DNA of 64,000 nucleotides from Blastomonas ursincola (GTDB taxonomy: Bacteria; Pseudomonadota; Alphaproteobacteria; Sphingomonadales; Sphingomonadaceae), in contig NZ_VDES01000001.1 of assembly GCF_013607875.1 (NCBI RefSeq), positions 662,316 to 726,315 of the forward strand. Direction: 5' to 3'. The notes below the pieces were generated by a model. That model did no database searches. It was not told the origin of the DNA and saw only the letters and a program-made list of their open reading frames with translations. This document shows, one piece after another, positions 23,782-33,238 of the stretch. How positions within the stretch are numbered: position 1 is the stretch's first letter; each line of letters begins with the position of its first letter. The position numbers and the translations under genes are program-made.

Positions 23782-25650
23782 ATGTGCGGCATCGTTGGAC
23801 TGATTTGCGCTGACCCTCCTGACAGGCTCGCCCGCCGGGTTGGGGCCATGAACGCCGCCATCCTGCATCGCGGTCCCGACGATGCGGGGGTTCATCTCGC
23901 TCCCGGGCTGGCCCTGGCGATGCGGCGACTGGCGATCATCGATCTGAGCACCGGCCACCAGCCGATGCAGACCCCCGATGGCGTCACCATCGTGTTCAAC
24001 GGCGAGATCTACAATTTCCAGGCATTGCGCGCCGAGCTCGAAGCGAAAGGCTATGCCTTCCACACGCGCTCGGACACCGAGGTGATCCTGAATCTCTATC
24101 ATGCCGAAGGGACGGCGGCTTTTGCGCGCCTCAACGGCATGTTCGCGGTGGCCATCCACGATGCGCGCAGCGACGAGCTCATCCTCGCGCGCGATCAGAT
24201 CGGCATCAAGCCGCTCTATATCGCGGAGCATCAGGACGAGTTCCTGTTCGCCAGCGAGATCAAGGCGATTCTGGCCGCCCTGCCCGGCCGCCCCGCGATC
24301 GATCCGCAGGCGCTGTGGGATTATCTCTCGCTGCGCTTCATGGCGCCCGACCGCACCATCTGGGCCGGCATCGGCAAGCTGGGGCCCGGCCAGCTGCTTC
24401 GGCGCAAGCTTGCCGATGGCCGTCAGACCATAGAGACCTATTGGCGTGCCGATCTCACCCCCGGAGCTTTTGACCCGGGGCGCGATTATGCCCGCGAGTT
24501 TGCCGACCAGTTCCTCGCTGCGGTCGACAGCCATATCGTGGCCGCCGACGTGCCGGTGGGCGCGTTTCTTTCGGGCGGGCTCGATTCCGGGGCGATCGTG
24601 GCTGCGGCCAGCGAGCTTGGCCATCGCGATCTGCACAGCTTCTCGATCAGCGGCGATGGCGCTGGCGCCGATGACGAACTGCCGCTGGCCCGCGCCGTGG
24701 CCGAGCGCTTCGGCACCCGGCACCACGAGATCCGCATGGCGCAGGCCGATTATTTCGACGCGCTGGACGATGTGGTACGCGCCTTTGACGAGCCTTATGG
24801 CGATGCGACCGGCGCCGCGCTGTATCTGCTGTCGCGCAAGGCCAGCGACCATGTAAAGGTCGCAATGTCGGGCGAAGGGTCGGACGAACTGCTGCTGGGC
24901 TATACCCGGCAAGCCGATCTTGCGACCCTGGCCAAGGTCGAGCGCCGCTATGGTCATGTGCCCCGTCCGCTGCTGGGGCTGGCCGCGCGGCTGGTTTCGT
25001 CCGATCGGGCATCGATCTTCCGCGCCATGGCCGAAGGCGGGCCCGGGGCCTATCGCCGGGGCATGGCCGCGCATATCGGCTGGACGATCAGCGATGCGGA
25101 AAAGGCCGCGTTCTGGCGTGGGCCGAACATGGTGCCCAGCTTCGATCTGGTGCAGGGCTGGTACAGCCTGCCCGATTGCGTGAACCCGCTGGCGCAGAGC
25201 CAGCAGGCCGATTTCGGCACCTGGCTGGTCGAGGACCTGCTGATGAAGGCCGACAAGATGGCGATGGCAGCCTCGCTGGAAACGCGCGTGCCCTTTCTCC
25301 ACCTGCCGCTGGTCGAATGGTGCCAGTCGACCCCGATCGAGGCCCGGATCGGTTCGCCCGGGCAGTTTCGCACCAAGGCGGTGCTGCGCGATTTTGTCGC
25401 CACCCGCCTGCCCGATGCGGTGCTGAACGCGCCCAAGCGGGGCTTCCCGCTGCCGATCTTCCCCTGGTTTGCCGAGCGGCTGCGCGATGCGCGCGGCTAT
25501 GTTCCGGTCAGCCGCGAGTTCCACAACTGGATATCGCTGGAGGGCCTGCAGCCGATCGTCGCCCGCGCCTGCCGGAACGACCGGCGCGCGCTGGAACAGC
25601 TCTGGGGCATCGCGATGTTCGACCGCTGGTGCGCGGTCTATGCCGATTGA
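23782..25650 (+). CDS. Asparagine-synthase-like glutamine amidotransferase (exosortase-A-associated type)
   Basis: The 622-residue enzyme has an N-terminal class II glutaminase domain whose catalytic Cys2 is exposed after the initial methionine (M-C-G-I-V-G), with H-R-G-P-D-D and F-N-G-E-I-Y-N-F, and a C-terminal ATP-pyrophosphatase domain with S-G-G-L-D-S-G and S-G-E-G-S-D-E-L. It transfers ammonia from glutamine to an activated carboxylate. Its length and opening fit the amidotransferase found in XrtA/exopolysaccharide clusters rather than only asparagine synthesis. It is convergent with a formyltransferase gene, overlapping it by 13 bases. Confidence 0.85.
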   Translation: MCGIVGLICADPPDRLARRVGAMNAAILHRGPDDAGVHLAPGLALAMRRLAIIDLSTGHQPMQTPDGVTIVFNGEIYNFQALRAELEAKGYAFHTRSDTEVILNLYHAEGTAAFARLNGMFAVAIHDARSDELILARDQIGIKPLYIAEHQDEFLFASEIKAILAALPGRPAIDPQALWDYLSLRFMAPDRTIWAGIGKLGPGQLLRRKLADGRQTIETYWRADLTPGAFDPGRDYAREFADQFLAAVDSHIVAADVPVGAFLSGGLDSGAIVAAASELGHRDLHSFSISGDGAGADDELPLARAVAERFGTRHHEIRMAQADYFDALDDVVRAFDEPYGDATGAALYLLSRKASDHVKVAMSGEGSDELLLGYTRQADLATLAKVERRYGHVPRPLLGLAARLVSSDRASIFRAMAEGGPGAYRRGMAAHIGWTISDAEKAAFWRGPNMVPSFDLVQGWYSLPDCVNPLAQSQQADFGTWLVEDLLMKADKMAMAASLETRVPFLHLPLVEWCQSTPIEARIGSPGQFRTKAVLRDFVATRLPDAVLNAPKRGFPLPIFPWFAERLRDARGYVPVSREFHNWISLEGLQPIVARACRNDRRALEQLWGIAMFDRWCAVYAD

Positions 25651-26411
25651 GCCAGCCGCTGCTCGAGCAGTCGGGCGATCTGCGGGTGCATGGTGAAATA
25701 CTGGCGGCCGTCCTCGCGCCGCTGCGGTTCGGCTGAAGGCGCCTGATCGCTCGCCACCATCTGCGCGACCAGGTCGGCGAGTGCGGCTGTCTGCGCCTCG
25801 TCCACCGCCTTGCGCAGGGCAGCAATATTGCTGATGCCCTGGCGCGCCACCGGGACGATGCGGATGATCCGCCCCGTATCTATACCCGGATCGATCCAGT
25901 GCAGCGTGGCCCCCAGCGGCCCCTTCTCCCAGGCCGCCCATTCGGCGACATTCATTCCGCGATAGCGCGGCAGCACCCCCATATGCGCATTGAGCACGCC
26001 CAGGCGCGGGATGCCGAGCAGCGGCGCGCGCAAGATGCCAGCGCCGGCATGGATCATCAGGTCGATCGCTTCGGAACGCAACCGGTCGAGCGAGGCGGCG
26101 GAAATGAGATCGGGCAGGTCGAGAAGTGCGATCGCGTGCTGCTCCGCCCAGCCCGCCGCATCGAGCATAAGGCCCGATGCGCTCGACTGTGGCGGCTCCG
26201 CCCGGGAGCTGGCGCCCAGCCTGGAGAGCAGCTTGTCAGTGAGCGCCCGGGCCCCGCGCTCGAGGATCAGCGCGCGGAGCCGCGCTGTGGCTGGCGCAAT
26301 CTGGGGCTGCTCGCAGACGATCAGGCCTGGCCGGATTCCGCGCGCCGCCAGCGCCGAGGCGACCACCGCGCCCTTGCGCGAGTGCCGGTGGGTGAGCAGC
26401 GCAATCCTCAC
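25638..26411 (-). CDS. Formyltransferase-fold protein (methionyl-tRNA/sugar N-formyltransferase family)
   Basis: The 257-residue protein has a Rossmann-like formyltransferase domain with N-A-H-M-G-V-L-P-R-Y-R-G (catalytic Asn and His) and H-W-I-D-P-G-I-D-T-G (catalytic Asp), the N-H-D triad of N10-formyltetrahydrofolate enzymes. The GTG at 26411 overlaps the stop of the preceding gene as GTGA, so that start is preferred. Because it sits among glycan genes and is not next to def, I infer a sugar or other small-molecule formyltransferase, not tRNA formylation. Confidence 0.75.
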   Translation of the reverse strand: MRIALLTHRHSRKGAVVASALAARGIRPGLIVCEQPQIAPATARLRALILERGARALTDKLLSRLGASSRAEPPQSSASGLMLDAAGWAEQHAIALLDLPDLISAASLDRLRSEAIDLMIHAGAGILRAPLLGIPRLGVLNAHMGVLPRYRGMNVAEWAAWEKGPLGATLHWIDPGIDTGRIIRIVPVARQGISNIAALRKAVDEAQTAALADLVAQMVASDQAPSAEPQRREDGRQYFTMHPQIARLLEQRLAQSA

Positions 26412-27631
26412 GGGTTCGAAGCGGCCTCCTGCAAAAGGCCGCGCTTCTCCAGCAGCCCGTCGATGAAATATTTCGCGGCCCAATTGGGCAGGGCCTTGGG
26501 AATATAGCTGCCCCAGACCGGGTCAGATCCGCCGATTCCGCCCGCAAGGCCAGGGTTCGCATTGTCGCGAAGCTGCGCATGCTTGACCAGATCGAGCGCC
26601 TTGAACCCGGCATTGGCGAAGCGCCAGTCACCGTCATGCCGCGTCAGCGCAAACCAGATCAATGCCATCTGGGCGTTGCCGGTCAGGCATTGCGGATGTT
26701 CGACCTCGCGCCAGCGCCAGTCGAGCACGCCAGGCAGCCGCCGCGACAGTTCCAGCCGGCGCATGATCCCTTCAGCGGCCTGTCGCGCCGCGGCGATACC
26801 GTCCTCGCGCTTCAGGATCAGGCTGGTCGTCAGCACGCCAGCCACCGTATAGGCGATGGTGTGGGTATAGGCGTTGCGGTCGCGATGCTGGTCCTCGGTA
26901 AAGCCCGCCAGATCGAACCAGCCTGTCGCCTTGTCCTGCCGTGCGAGCACCCAGTCCAGGTGCCGCTCCGCACTGGCGAGCGCCGCGCTGTCGCCAAAGG
27001 CATCGCCATATTCGGCGAGCCAGCAGCTCAGGTGCGCGGCATAGGTTGCAGCGACATCGAGATAGAAATGGCGGCGATAGGCACCATCCGCATCCTGCAC
27101 CGACATCAGCCACGCCGCGCAGCGGGCAGCGGCGGCGGCAGTCCGGCCATCGCCGGTGCTGCGCGCCCAATGGGTCAGCCCATGCAGGATCTGCGCGCTG
27201 TTGAAGGGCGATGGCCTGGTGCGGTTCTCGAGCACCTCGCCTCCGGGAAAGGCTCCATCGGCCAGTTGCAGGCCGAGCAGAAAGTCGATGGCGCGCGCGG
27301 CACGATCGCGCCATTGCGGCTCGCCCCAATGGTCCGCCAGCTTCAGCAGCGTGGGGATGATATAGCCCGTGGTTTCGGGATAGCTGGACGACCATCCGCT
27401 CGCCAGCTTGTACCGCCCGGAAAAGCCGCCATCGCTCTGGCTGTCCTGCGCGGCGGCGAGCCAGCCGGCGGCAGCGCGCATCGCCGCATCGTCCAGTGCC
27501 CCGGTCTCGTCGATCGGACCCCTGCCGCTCACCTGATGCAGCAGATAGGCGCCATGCCCGGCTACCCAGGGCCGGCAATCCAGAGCGTGACGGGCAGCGG
27601 TCTTCACCGAAGCAAGCATGGTCTTGTCCAT
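26408..27631 (-). CDS. Alpha/alpha-toroid protein (prenyltransferase/glycosidase-like repeats)
   Basis: The 407-residue protein contains repeated helical hairpins with internal motifs such as S-Q-S-D-G-G-F-S-G, Q-L-A-D-G-A-F-P-G-G, V-Q-D-A-D-G-A-Y and W-F-D-L-A-G-F, the Q-x-x-D-G-x-[WF] pattern of alpha/alpha barrels in squalene-cyclase-like and six-hairpin glycosidase-like proteins. No signal peptide is seen and no known catalytic acid is certain. Coupling to the formyltransferase and closeness to a glycosyltransferase suggest a role in glycan processing, possibly binding or cleaving uronic-acid sugars. Confidence 0.65.
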   Translation of the reverse strand: MDKTMLASVKTAARHALDCRPWVAGHGAYLLHQVSGRGPIDETGALDDAAMRAAAGWLAAAQDSQSDGGFSGRYKLASGWSSSYPETTGYIIPTLLKLADHWGEPQWRDRAARAIDFLLGLQLADGAFPGGEVLENRTRPSPFNSAQILHGLTHWARSTGDGRTAAAAARCAAWLMSVQDADGAYRRHFYLDVAATYAAHLSCWLAEYGDAFGDSAALASAERHLDWVLARQDKATGWFDLAGFTEDQHRDRNAYTHTIAYTVAGVLTTSLILKREDGIAAARQAAEGIMRRLELSRRLPGVLDWRWREVEHPQCLTGNAQMALIWFALTRHDGDWRFANAGFKALDLVKHAQLRDNANPGLAGGIGGSDPVWGSYIPKALPNWAAKYFIDGLLEKRGLLQEAASNP

Positions 27632-27654
27632 AAGGCGGGCGACTTAAATCCAGG

Positions 27655-28929
27655 CTAACGCAGGACGTCGGCCATCGCCGCATCGACCTGCTGGAACTGG
27701 GTTTCGCGAAGATAGGCGCGGGTCGGCTCCTCCGGCAGGTCCGGAAGTCGGCCGCCATGGGCGTCCTTCTGCGCCAGCCAGGCGAGAAGTTGGCGCGCGA
27801 TGTCGTCCGGATCGGTCATCACCACGCCAAACGGACCTGCACGCACGATGTCCGCGGCCTCGCCGGTGAGCGAACCGATCGACAGGATCGGCCGGCGGGC
27901 ACCGATATATTCGAACAGCTTTCCCGGGATGATCGCATCCTCGGCGGGATCGTTCCAGCGACACAGCAGCAGCGCATCGGCCTCGCGCTCCAGCTTCAGG
28001 ATTTCGGGGCGCGGAACGGGGTCGCGCATTTCGATACAGTCCGAAACGCCGTGATGTGCAGCGCCCGACAGCACGGCCGATTCCTCATCGTGAAAGAAGA
28101 TCACCCGAATTCGCGCCCGTGCAGAAGCGTCGAGCTTTGCAAGTGCGGCCAGCAACATGGTCGGTTCGCGCTGCCCGGCATAGATGATCCCGGCATGGAC
28201 CAGCGTCAGCCGGTGCGGATCATGCGCAGATACATTGTCGAGCGAGGCGAAATCGTCTGCACCGAAGCCGTTATAGCTCAGCGTCACCGGTCGACCGAGC
28301 GCGCGGCCTACACGCTTGGCCGAGCCGCGGGTGAGCGCCACATGCCCCGCCGCCTTCGCCAGCGTGGTCCAGGCATAGCGACGCGCGATCGGCTCGAACA
28401 GGGGATGGCCGTCATTATAGGGGTTGTCCGCCCAGAGGTCGCGAAGCTCGGCCACCCATGGGCACCGCAAGCGCCGAGCAATCTGGCAGGCAACGACATG
28501 GCCGGAATGGGGCGGAGCAGTGGAATAGATCAGGTCCGGCTGCCATTGCCCTGCCATCGCCACCGCATGCTCGACGGCAGGCTTGATCCATTTGCGGTAC
28601 CGGTCGGGGAAGTGGACCACCTGGCGATACAGCGTCTTGCAGCTCTCGATATGGGGCTTGATGCGGCTGTCTGGTTTAGCGAGCAGCACCTTGGCGCTGT
28701 CTGCAGCCTGGCGGAGCACCGGCGCGGGGGGACTGAACGGAATGTAGCGGACGGCCTCGGGCGCCAGACAGTGCTCGAGCTGTCCCGCAACCGCCGGATT
28801 CTCGAGCGCAATGACCCTGACGTCATGGCCTTGCTGCGACCACCAACGTGCCAGCATGGGGGCACGCACCGCACCCAGCGGAGAATAAGGCGGAAAGAAG
28901 CCCGCAACGAGCAGAATCCGATGCTGCAT
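27655..28929 (-). CDS. Glycosyltransferase (GT-B fold, family 4-like)
   Basis: The 424-residue protein opens L-L-V-A-G-F-F-P-P-Y-S-P-L-G, a GT4-type donor-loop start. Its C-terminal half has L-V-H-A-G-I-I-Y, A-D-A-L-L-L-C-R-W and I-P-G-K-L-F-E-Y-I-G-A-R-R-P-I-L, the E-x(7)-E-like nucleotide-sugar site. It should add a sugar to a lipid-linked or other acceptor in the cytosol. The ATG at 28929 is chosen; a TTG seven codons upstream is in frame. It lies 23 bases before the toroid gene, in the same direction. Confidence 0.85.
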   Translation of the reverse strand: MQHRILLVAGFFPPYSPLGAVRAPMLARWWSQQGHDVRVIALENPAVAGQLEHCLAPEAVRYIPFSPPAPVLRQAADSAKVLLAKPDSRIKPHIESCKTLYRQVVHFPDRYRKWIKPAVEHAVAMAGQWQPDLIYSTAPPHSGHVVACQIARRLRCPWVAELRDLWADNPYNDGHPLFEPIARRYAWTTLAKAAGHVALTRGSAKRVGRALGRPVTLSYNGFGADDFASLDNVSAHDPHRLTLVHAGIIYAGQREPTMLLAALAKLDASARARIRVIFFHDEESAVLSGAAHHGVSDCIEMRDPVPRPEILKLEREADALLLCRWNDPAEDAIIPGKLFEYIGARRPILSIGSLTGEAADIVRAGPFGVVMTDPDDIARQLLAWLAQKDAHGGRLPDLPEEPTRAYLRETQFQQVDAAMADVLR

Positions 28930-29679
28930 GATGTCGCGTCCGCTCAGCAATCGGCGGCCAGGATGGCAATCTGGCGTGTGCGGGCAAGGGCGGGGAACAG
29001 GCCTGGTTCGATGTGCATGTCAGCCTTTGCTTTTTCCTGGCACGTCTGGTGTCCGGCCTCGCTCGCCCCGACCTGGCAGCGTGAGCCGCAGTGAAGACAC
29101 AAATCATGCGGCGCAGACAGGTGCATCTGAGGGATGGATAATGCCCCGGATTGCTCCAGCTGCGACCCGGCAAAACCGGGGCATCACCATGGATCTGCTC
29201 CAATGCGCACACCGGGAACCTGTGCCGCCATATCAAGCCGCACGAAATCCCTCCCGGCACGCAGGAACTGGACCATATTCCACGATAACTGGCAAAACGA
29301 AATTAGAAATCATTCTATGATCCGCATAGGAAAAACCTATTGGGTGACTGCAAGCCCACAGTTATTGTGCAATTGAGTATCCACGTATCTGCAGATATTC
29401 AGGGCCAACGATTTACTGCTCGGGCGCTGCCCAGCAAGCGGGTTCTAAGAAAACTAATGACAAAGGCCGCACCTGCTCCACAACGCACTGCTGCCCCAGT
29501 CGGCTCATGGCCCATGACGCGGGCTGCGGCGAAAACGGTGCATCACCTGAATATAGTTATCCACGCACTGTCCGAAATGGCCGTGCCGTGGCGGGCGCGA
29601 TCCTGTATCGCCTGCTTGCCACCAGGCCGCGTGCGCAGCAATCCCTGGGGTGCGGTGGTTCAGCGACTTCGACAAGGGC
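28930..29679. other. 750-base gene-poor interval between glycan genes and tRNA-Gly
   Basis: I find no supportable gene here. Short frames exist on both strands but lack family features or ribosome sites. Bases 29270-29460 are clearly more AT-rich than the flanks and contain a small hairpin, ATAGG-N5-CCTAT (29326-29340). The interval may hold the glycosyltransferase promoter, an unrecognised RNA or decayed acquired DNA beside the tRNA. Confidence 0.5.
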
Positions 29680-29753
29680 TGGAGCGGGTAGCGGGAATCG
29701 AACCCGCCTAGCCAGCTTGGAAGGCTGGAGCTTTACCACTAAGCTATACCCGC
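29680..29753 (-). tRNA. tRNA-Gly(UCC)
   Basis: The reverse strand folds into a full cloverleaf: acceptor GCGGGTA/TACCCGC, D arm GCTT/AAGC, anticodon stem CCAGC/GCTGG with loop CTTCCAA (anticodon UCC, reading GGA and GGG glycine codons), and T arm GCGGG-TTCGATT-CCCGC. Discriminator T and an encoded CCA (29682-29680) complete 74 bases. Confidence 0.96.
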
Positions 29754-29870
29754 GCGCCTGGCGCCGTGTGGCGTGGTCGGGCGCACATGCCACCGGATGC
29801 AGGGCGCGTCAATATCTGGCGTGATGCGCCGCGACCGGATGAGCCCCTGACCCCAGCACTAACCCCGCCC

Positions 29871-30755
29871 CTATTGCTGCGACAGATAGTATTTCAGCAG
29901 ATCATGCGCGATCGCGAAGGGCGGTGGTGCGATGAAGGGGGCGCTTTCGTCGCCTGCCATCGCGGCGCGGACCTCAGCGGCGCTGAACCAGCCCGCTTCC
30001 TCGATCTCGGTTGTGTCGAGCGTCAGTTCGTCGCTCAGCGCTTCGCTGGTGCAGGCGATCATCAGAGATGACGGGAACGGCCAGGGCTGGCTGGCGACAT
30101 AACGCACGTTCCTCACGCGGACGCCCGCCTCTTCCCAGAGCTCGCGCGCGACCGCTTCCTCGATGCCCTCGCCCGGCTCGACGAAACCGGCCAGCGCGGA
30201 AAAGCGGCGCGGCGGAAAGCGCGGCTGGCGGCCGAGCAGCACCTTGCCCTGATATTCGGCGAGCATGATCGTCACCGGGTCGACGCGCGGAAAATGCTCC
30301 GCGCCGCAGCCGGTGCAGGTGCGTGACCAGCCGCCCTTGCTCATCGCGCTGGCCGCGCCGCACAGCGAACAGAAGCGGTGCCGCGCATGCCAGTCCACCA
30401 GAGTGCGTGCACCGCCATAGAGCGCCAGTTCGTCGGCGGGCAGCGCAGAGAGCATCTGCCAGACGCGCGGATTATAGTGGAGGCCCGAACCACGCTCGCC
30501 GCGTTTCAGCTCGGCAAAATGCGCCTTCTCATCGATCAGGCCCAGGAAGATGAGCTCGCTGTCGGGCGCGGCATCGGCGAGGCTCCGCCAGACCAGACGG
30601 CCTTCGAAATCCACCTCTGGCTCGAGCCCATTGAGGCTGAGGACCTTCGCCTTCCAGTTCATGTATCCGGCGAGCCGGTCCGGATCGACGCGCACCTGGT
30701 CGGCGCGGTCGATGCGGTTGCCGGTCAGTGCCGGGGCGATCAGCGACAGACTCAT
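29871..30755 (-). CDS. nudC: NAD+ diphosphatase (NUDIX hydrolase)
   Basis: The 294-residue enzyme has a variable N-terminal domain, a zinc ribbon (C-S-L-C-G and C-T-G-C-G near residues 130-150) and a complete NUDIX box (G-F-V-E-P-G-E-G-I-E-E-A-V-A-R-E-L-W-E-E, given with breaks). The S-Q-P-W-P-F-P motif after it marks the NADH-pyrophosphatase class. It cleaves NAD(H) and can remove NAD caps from RNA. It lies 21 bases after a serine hydrolase gene, in the likely operon mutY-hydrolase-nudC. Confidence 0.92.
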   Translation of the reverse strand: MSLSLIAPALTGNRIDRADQVRVDPDRLAGYMNWKAKVLSLNGLEPEVDFEGRLVWRSLADAAPDSELIFLGLIDEKAHFAELKRGERGSGLHYNPRVWQMLSALPADELALYGGARTLVDWHARHRFCSLCGAASAMSKGGWSRTCTGCGAEHFPRVDPVTIMLAEYQGKVLLGRQPRFPPRRFSALAGFVEPGEGIEEAVARELWEEAGVRVRNVRYVASQPWPFPSSLMIACTSEALSDELTLDTTEIEEAGWFSAAEVRAAMAGDESAPFIAPPPFAIAHDLLKYYLSQQ

Positions 30756-30776
30756 GACGATGCCCCCGGCCCGCGC

Positions 30777-32075
30777 TCAGCCCATCGCCTTGAGCTGCTC
30801 GTACACCATCTTGGGGAACTCGCGCTGGAAGGGATAGGTGTCGGACGGCATGTACTGGGTATAGCCCGACGCGCGAATGCCGCGGACATGGTCGACAAAG
30901 GCCACGGTTCCGGCCGCACCGCCCCAGCCATAGGTGCCGATCGGGCTCGTATCGGTACCGATCCCCACGCGGCCACCCGCGCCGAAGCCCGATCCGTCGG
31001 CCATGGTGCCCTTGGTTTCCACGCCGGGCGGCAACAGGTTGGACATGCCCATCAGCGCGGTCGCTTCGGACATGATGCGGGTGCCGTTCAGCTGCCCCTT
31101 GCCGACCAGCATGGCGAGGAACCGGTCATAATCCGCCGCGCTGGTGACCAGCCCTGCCCCGCCGAACGGAAAGGCGGGCGGCACGGTGAAGATGCTGTCC
31201 TGCGCTGGATCGATCGGGATCAGCGCGCCGGCAAAAGGCGCGTAATTGGTGCTGAGCCGCGCGACTTCGCTCTGCGGCACGGTGAAATAGCTGCTCGTCA
31301 TGCCCAGCGGATCGAACATGCTCTTCTTGAGGAACGCGCCGAATTCCATGCCCGATGCGACCTGGATGACATAGCCGAGCAGGTCGAGTCCGATCGAATA
31401 GCTCCACACCGTGCCGGGTTCCGCGATCAGCGGCAGCGAGGCGACACGGCGCGCGAATTCGTCGATAGATGGGGTCGGCGCGGGCATCGGGAAGCCGGGG
31501 ATCGGCGTCTTGCTCACCGCTGCGGGATTGATGCCAAGCTTGTTATATTCCTCGAGCAAGGGCCCCTTGGTGATGATGTTATAGCCCAGGCCCGCCGTGT
31601 GCGTCATCAGGTGGCGCGGCGTGATCAGCGTCTTCGCCGGGACCGCGTCGAGGCTCTTGGCCGGATCGGTCAGCACCTTCATGTTCGCGAATTCGGGGAT
31701 GAAATCGGCGATCGGCTGGTCGAGCTTGAGCTTGCCCTGTTCGATCAGCATCATCGCGGCCATGCCGGTGATCGGCTTGGTCATCGAATAGACGCGCCAC
31801 AGCGAATTCGCATCGACCGGGGTCGGGATGTCGAGCGCCAGATTGCCCGCGCCGATCAGCGCCGCCGGCTGGGCGCCAAAGCCGAGCGAGACCAGCATGC
31901 CGGCCACTTTCTTGGTCGCGACATAATTTTCCACCTGCTTGCGGATCAGGCTGAAATCCCCGCTCGCCATCGCGCGGGCATAGCCGGGCATCGCCGCGAA
32001 CAGGCCCAGCAGGCCCGCCGATCCCAGGATGTGGCGGCGGCTCATCTGCGGCATCTGGCTCAAAAGCTTCGACAT
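30777..32075 (-). CDS. Serine beta-lactamase-family hydrolase (EstB-like esterase)
   Basis: The 432-residue protein starts with a probable Tat signal (M-S-R-R-H-I-L-G then a hydrophobic stretch), suggesting export in folded form. Its domain has the S-x-x-K nucleophile in Y-S-M-T-K-P-I, the tyrosine motif in W-S-Y-S-I-G and W-G-G-A-A-G near the C-terminus. W-G-G replaces the K-T-G of true beta-lactamases, as in EstB-type esterases. An esterase or peptidase-like role is more likely than antibiotic resistance. It is 45 bases downstream of mutY. Confidence 0.82.
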   Translation of the reverse strand: MSKLLSQMPQMSRRHILGSAGLLGLFAAMPGYARAMASGDFSLIRKQVENYVATKKVAGMLVSLGFGAQPAALIGAGNLALDIPTPVDANSLWRVYSMTKPITGMAAMMLIEQGKLKLDQPIADFIPEFANMKVLTDPAKSLDAVPAKTLITPRHLMTHTAGLGYNIITKGPLLEEYNKLGINPAAVSKTPIPGFPMPAPTPSIDEFARRVASLPLIAEPGTVWSYSIGLDLLGYVIQVASGMEFGAFLKKSMFDPLGMTSSYFTVPQSEVARLSTNYAPFAGALIPIDPAQDSIFTVPPAFPFGGAGLVTSAADYDRFLAMLVGKGQLNGTRIMSEATALMGMSNLLPPGVETKGTMADGSGFGAGGRVGIGTDTSPIGTYGWGGAAGTVAFVDHVRGIRASGYTQYMPSDTYPFQREFPKMVYEQLKAMG

Positions 32076-32120
32076 GTGTTTCTCCCGTTGATCGGATCTG
32101 CGCCTTTGGCCAGTCCGGCT

Positions 32121-33224
32121 TTATCGATACTGAATGGCGAGCGCGGCGGCCTTGGCGAACAGCGTCGGAAGCCCTGCCTCCGCAATATGTTCCACCGGCC
32201 ACCAGATGCCATTCAGGTTTTCAATGGCAACCTTATCGATTTGAGGGCCGCGATAAAGCGCCAATGCAAGCTCGAGCGAAAAATGCGTGAAGACATGCGC
32301 GACCGCACCATCGATGACCTGCCACTGGCCCGGAACGGGCGGCTGGGCGGTTCCGTTGCGGCCCGCGGCCCAGCCATCGTCGGGCAGCGCGCGCATCCCG
32401 CCGAGCATCCCCTTGCCGGGCCGCTGCACGAGCAGCACCTGGCCGTCCTGCTCGATCCAGAAGGCTGTGCCGGTGCTCTGCGGCTTGGCCTTTTTGGGCG
32501 GCTTGACCGGCAGCGATTCGGCGATGCCCTGCGCGTGCGCTGCACAGTGCGGCGCGAGCGGGCAGAGCAGGCAGGAGGGATTGCGCACCGTGCAGATGGT
32601 CGCGCCAAGGTCCATCATCGCCTGTGCGAAATCGCCGGGACGCTCGCGCGGGGTGATCTCGGCGGTGTGCTTGCGGATTTCGGGCCGGGCTGCGGGCAGT
32701 GATGTGGTGATCGCAAACAGCCGCGCGACCACCCGCTCGACATTGGCATCAACGACCGCTGCCGGTTCGTCAAACGCGATCGCTGCCACCGCCGCTGCGG
32801 TGTAATCGCCAATGCCGGGCAAGACACGAAGACCCGCCTCCGTGCCGGGAAAGCGCCCGCCATGATCCACGGTGACGGCCCGCGCGCAGGCGATAAGGTT
32901 GCGCGCGCGGGCATAATAGCCGAGCCCCGCCCAGGCGGCGAGCACGTCCTCCTGCGGCGCGGTGGCGAGCGCCTCGACCGTCGGCCAGCGGGTGGTGAAG
33001 CGTTCGAAATAGCCGGTGACCGCCGCGACCGTGGTCTGCTGCAGCATCACCTCCGACAGCCAGACGCGGTACGGATCGGGCTTCAGCCCTGCCCTGCGCG
33101 CGGCGGGCGAAACGCGCCACGGGAGGTCGCGCGCGTGCATGTCGTAATGACCGAGCAGCGCTTCAGCGACAGCGCCGGTGCCGGTGCCGGTTTCCACAAT
33201 ATCATCGCGACACTCGACGGACAT
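32121..33224 (-). CDS. mutY: Adenine DNA glycosylase MutY
   Basis: The 367-residue enzyme removes adenine mispaired with 8-oxoguanine. The catalytic glutamate lies before L-Q-Q-T-T, the helix-hairpin-helix is in L-P-G-I-G-D-Y-T-A-A-A, and the catalytic aspartate is in A-V-V-D-A-N-V. The [4Fe-4S] cluster motif C-x6-C-x2-C-x5-C (C-T-V-R-N-P-S-C-L-L-C-P-L-A-P-H-C) is intact. A C-terminal NUDIX-like domain recognises 8-oxoG. The ATG at 33224 leaves only 14 bases to the divergent DciA-like gene, so their promoters overlap coding ends. Confidence 0.94.
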   Translation of the reverse strand: MSVECRDDIVETGTGTGAVAEALLGHYDMHARDLPWRVSPAARRAGLKPDPYRVWLSEVMLQQTTVAAVTGYFERFTTRWPTVEALATAPQEDVLAAWAGLGYYARARNLIACARAVTVDHGGRFPGTEAGLRVLPGIGDYTAAAVAAIAFDEPAAVVDANVERVVARLFAITTSLPAARPEIRKHTAEITPRERPGDFAQAMMDLGATICTVRNPSCLLCPLAPHCAAHAQGIAESLPVKPPKKAKPQSTGTAFWIEQDGQVLLVQRPGKGMLGGMRALPDDGWAAGRNGTAQPPVPGQWQVIDGAVAHVFTHFSLELALALYRGPQIDKVAIENLNGIWWPVEHIAEAGLPTLFAKAAALAIQYR

Positions 33225-33238
33225 GGGGGCGCTATGCC

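Noticed and set aside
23029-25941. A 970-codon minus-strand frame opposite the receptor and amidotransferase genes
   Set aside because: Low-complexity antisense translation without any motif; both plus-strand genes are convincing.
29134-29376. Short open frames in the gene-free stretch near tRNA-Gly
   Set aside because: No ribosome site, no family features, and several frames overlap; none is better than chance.
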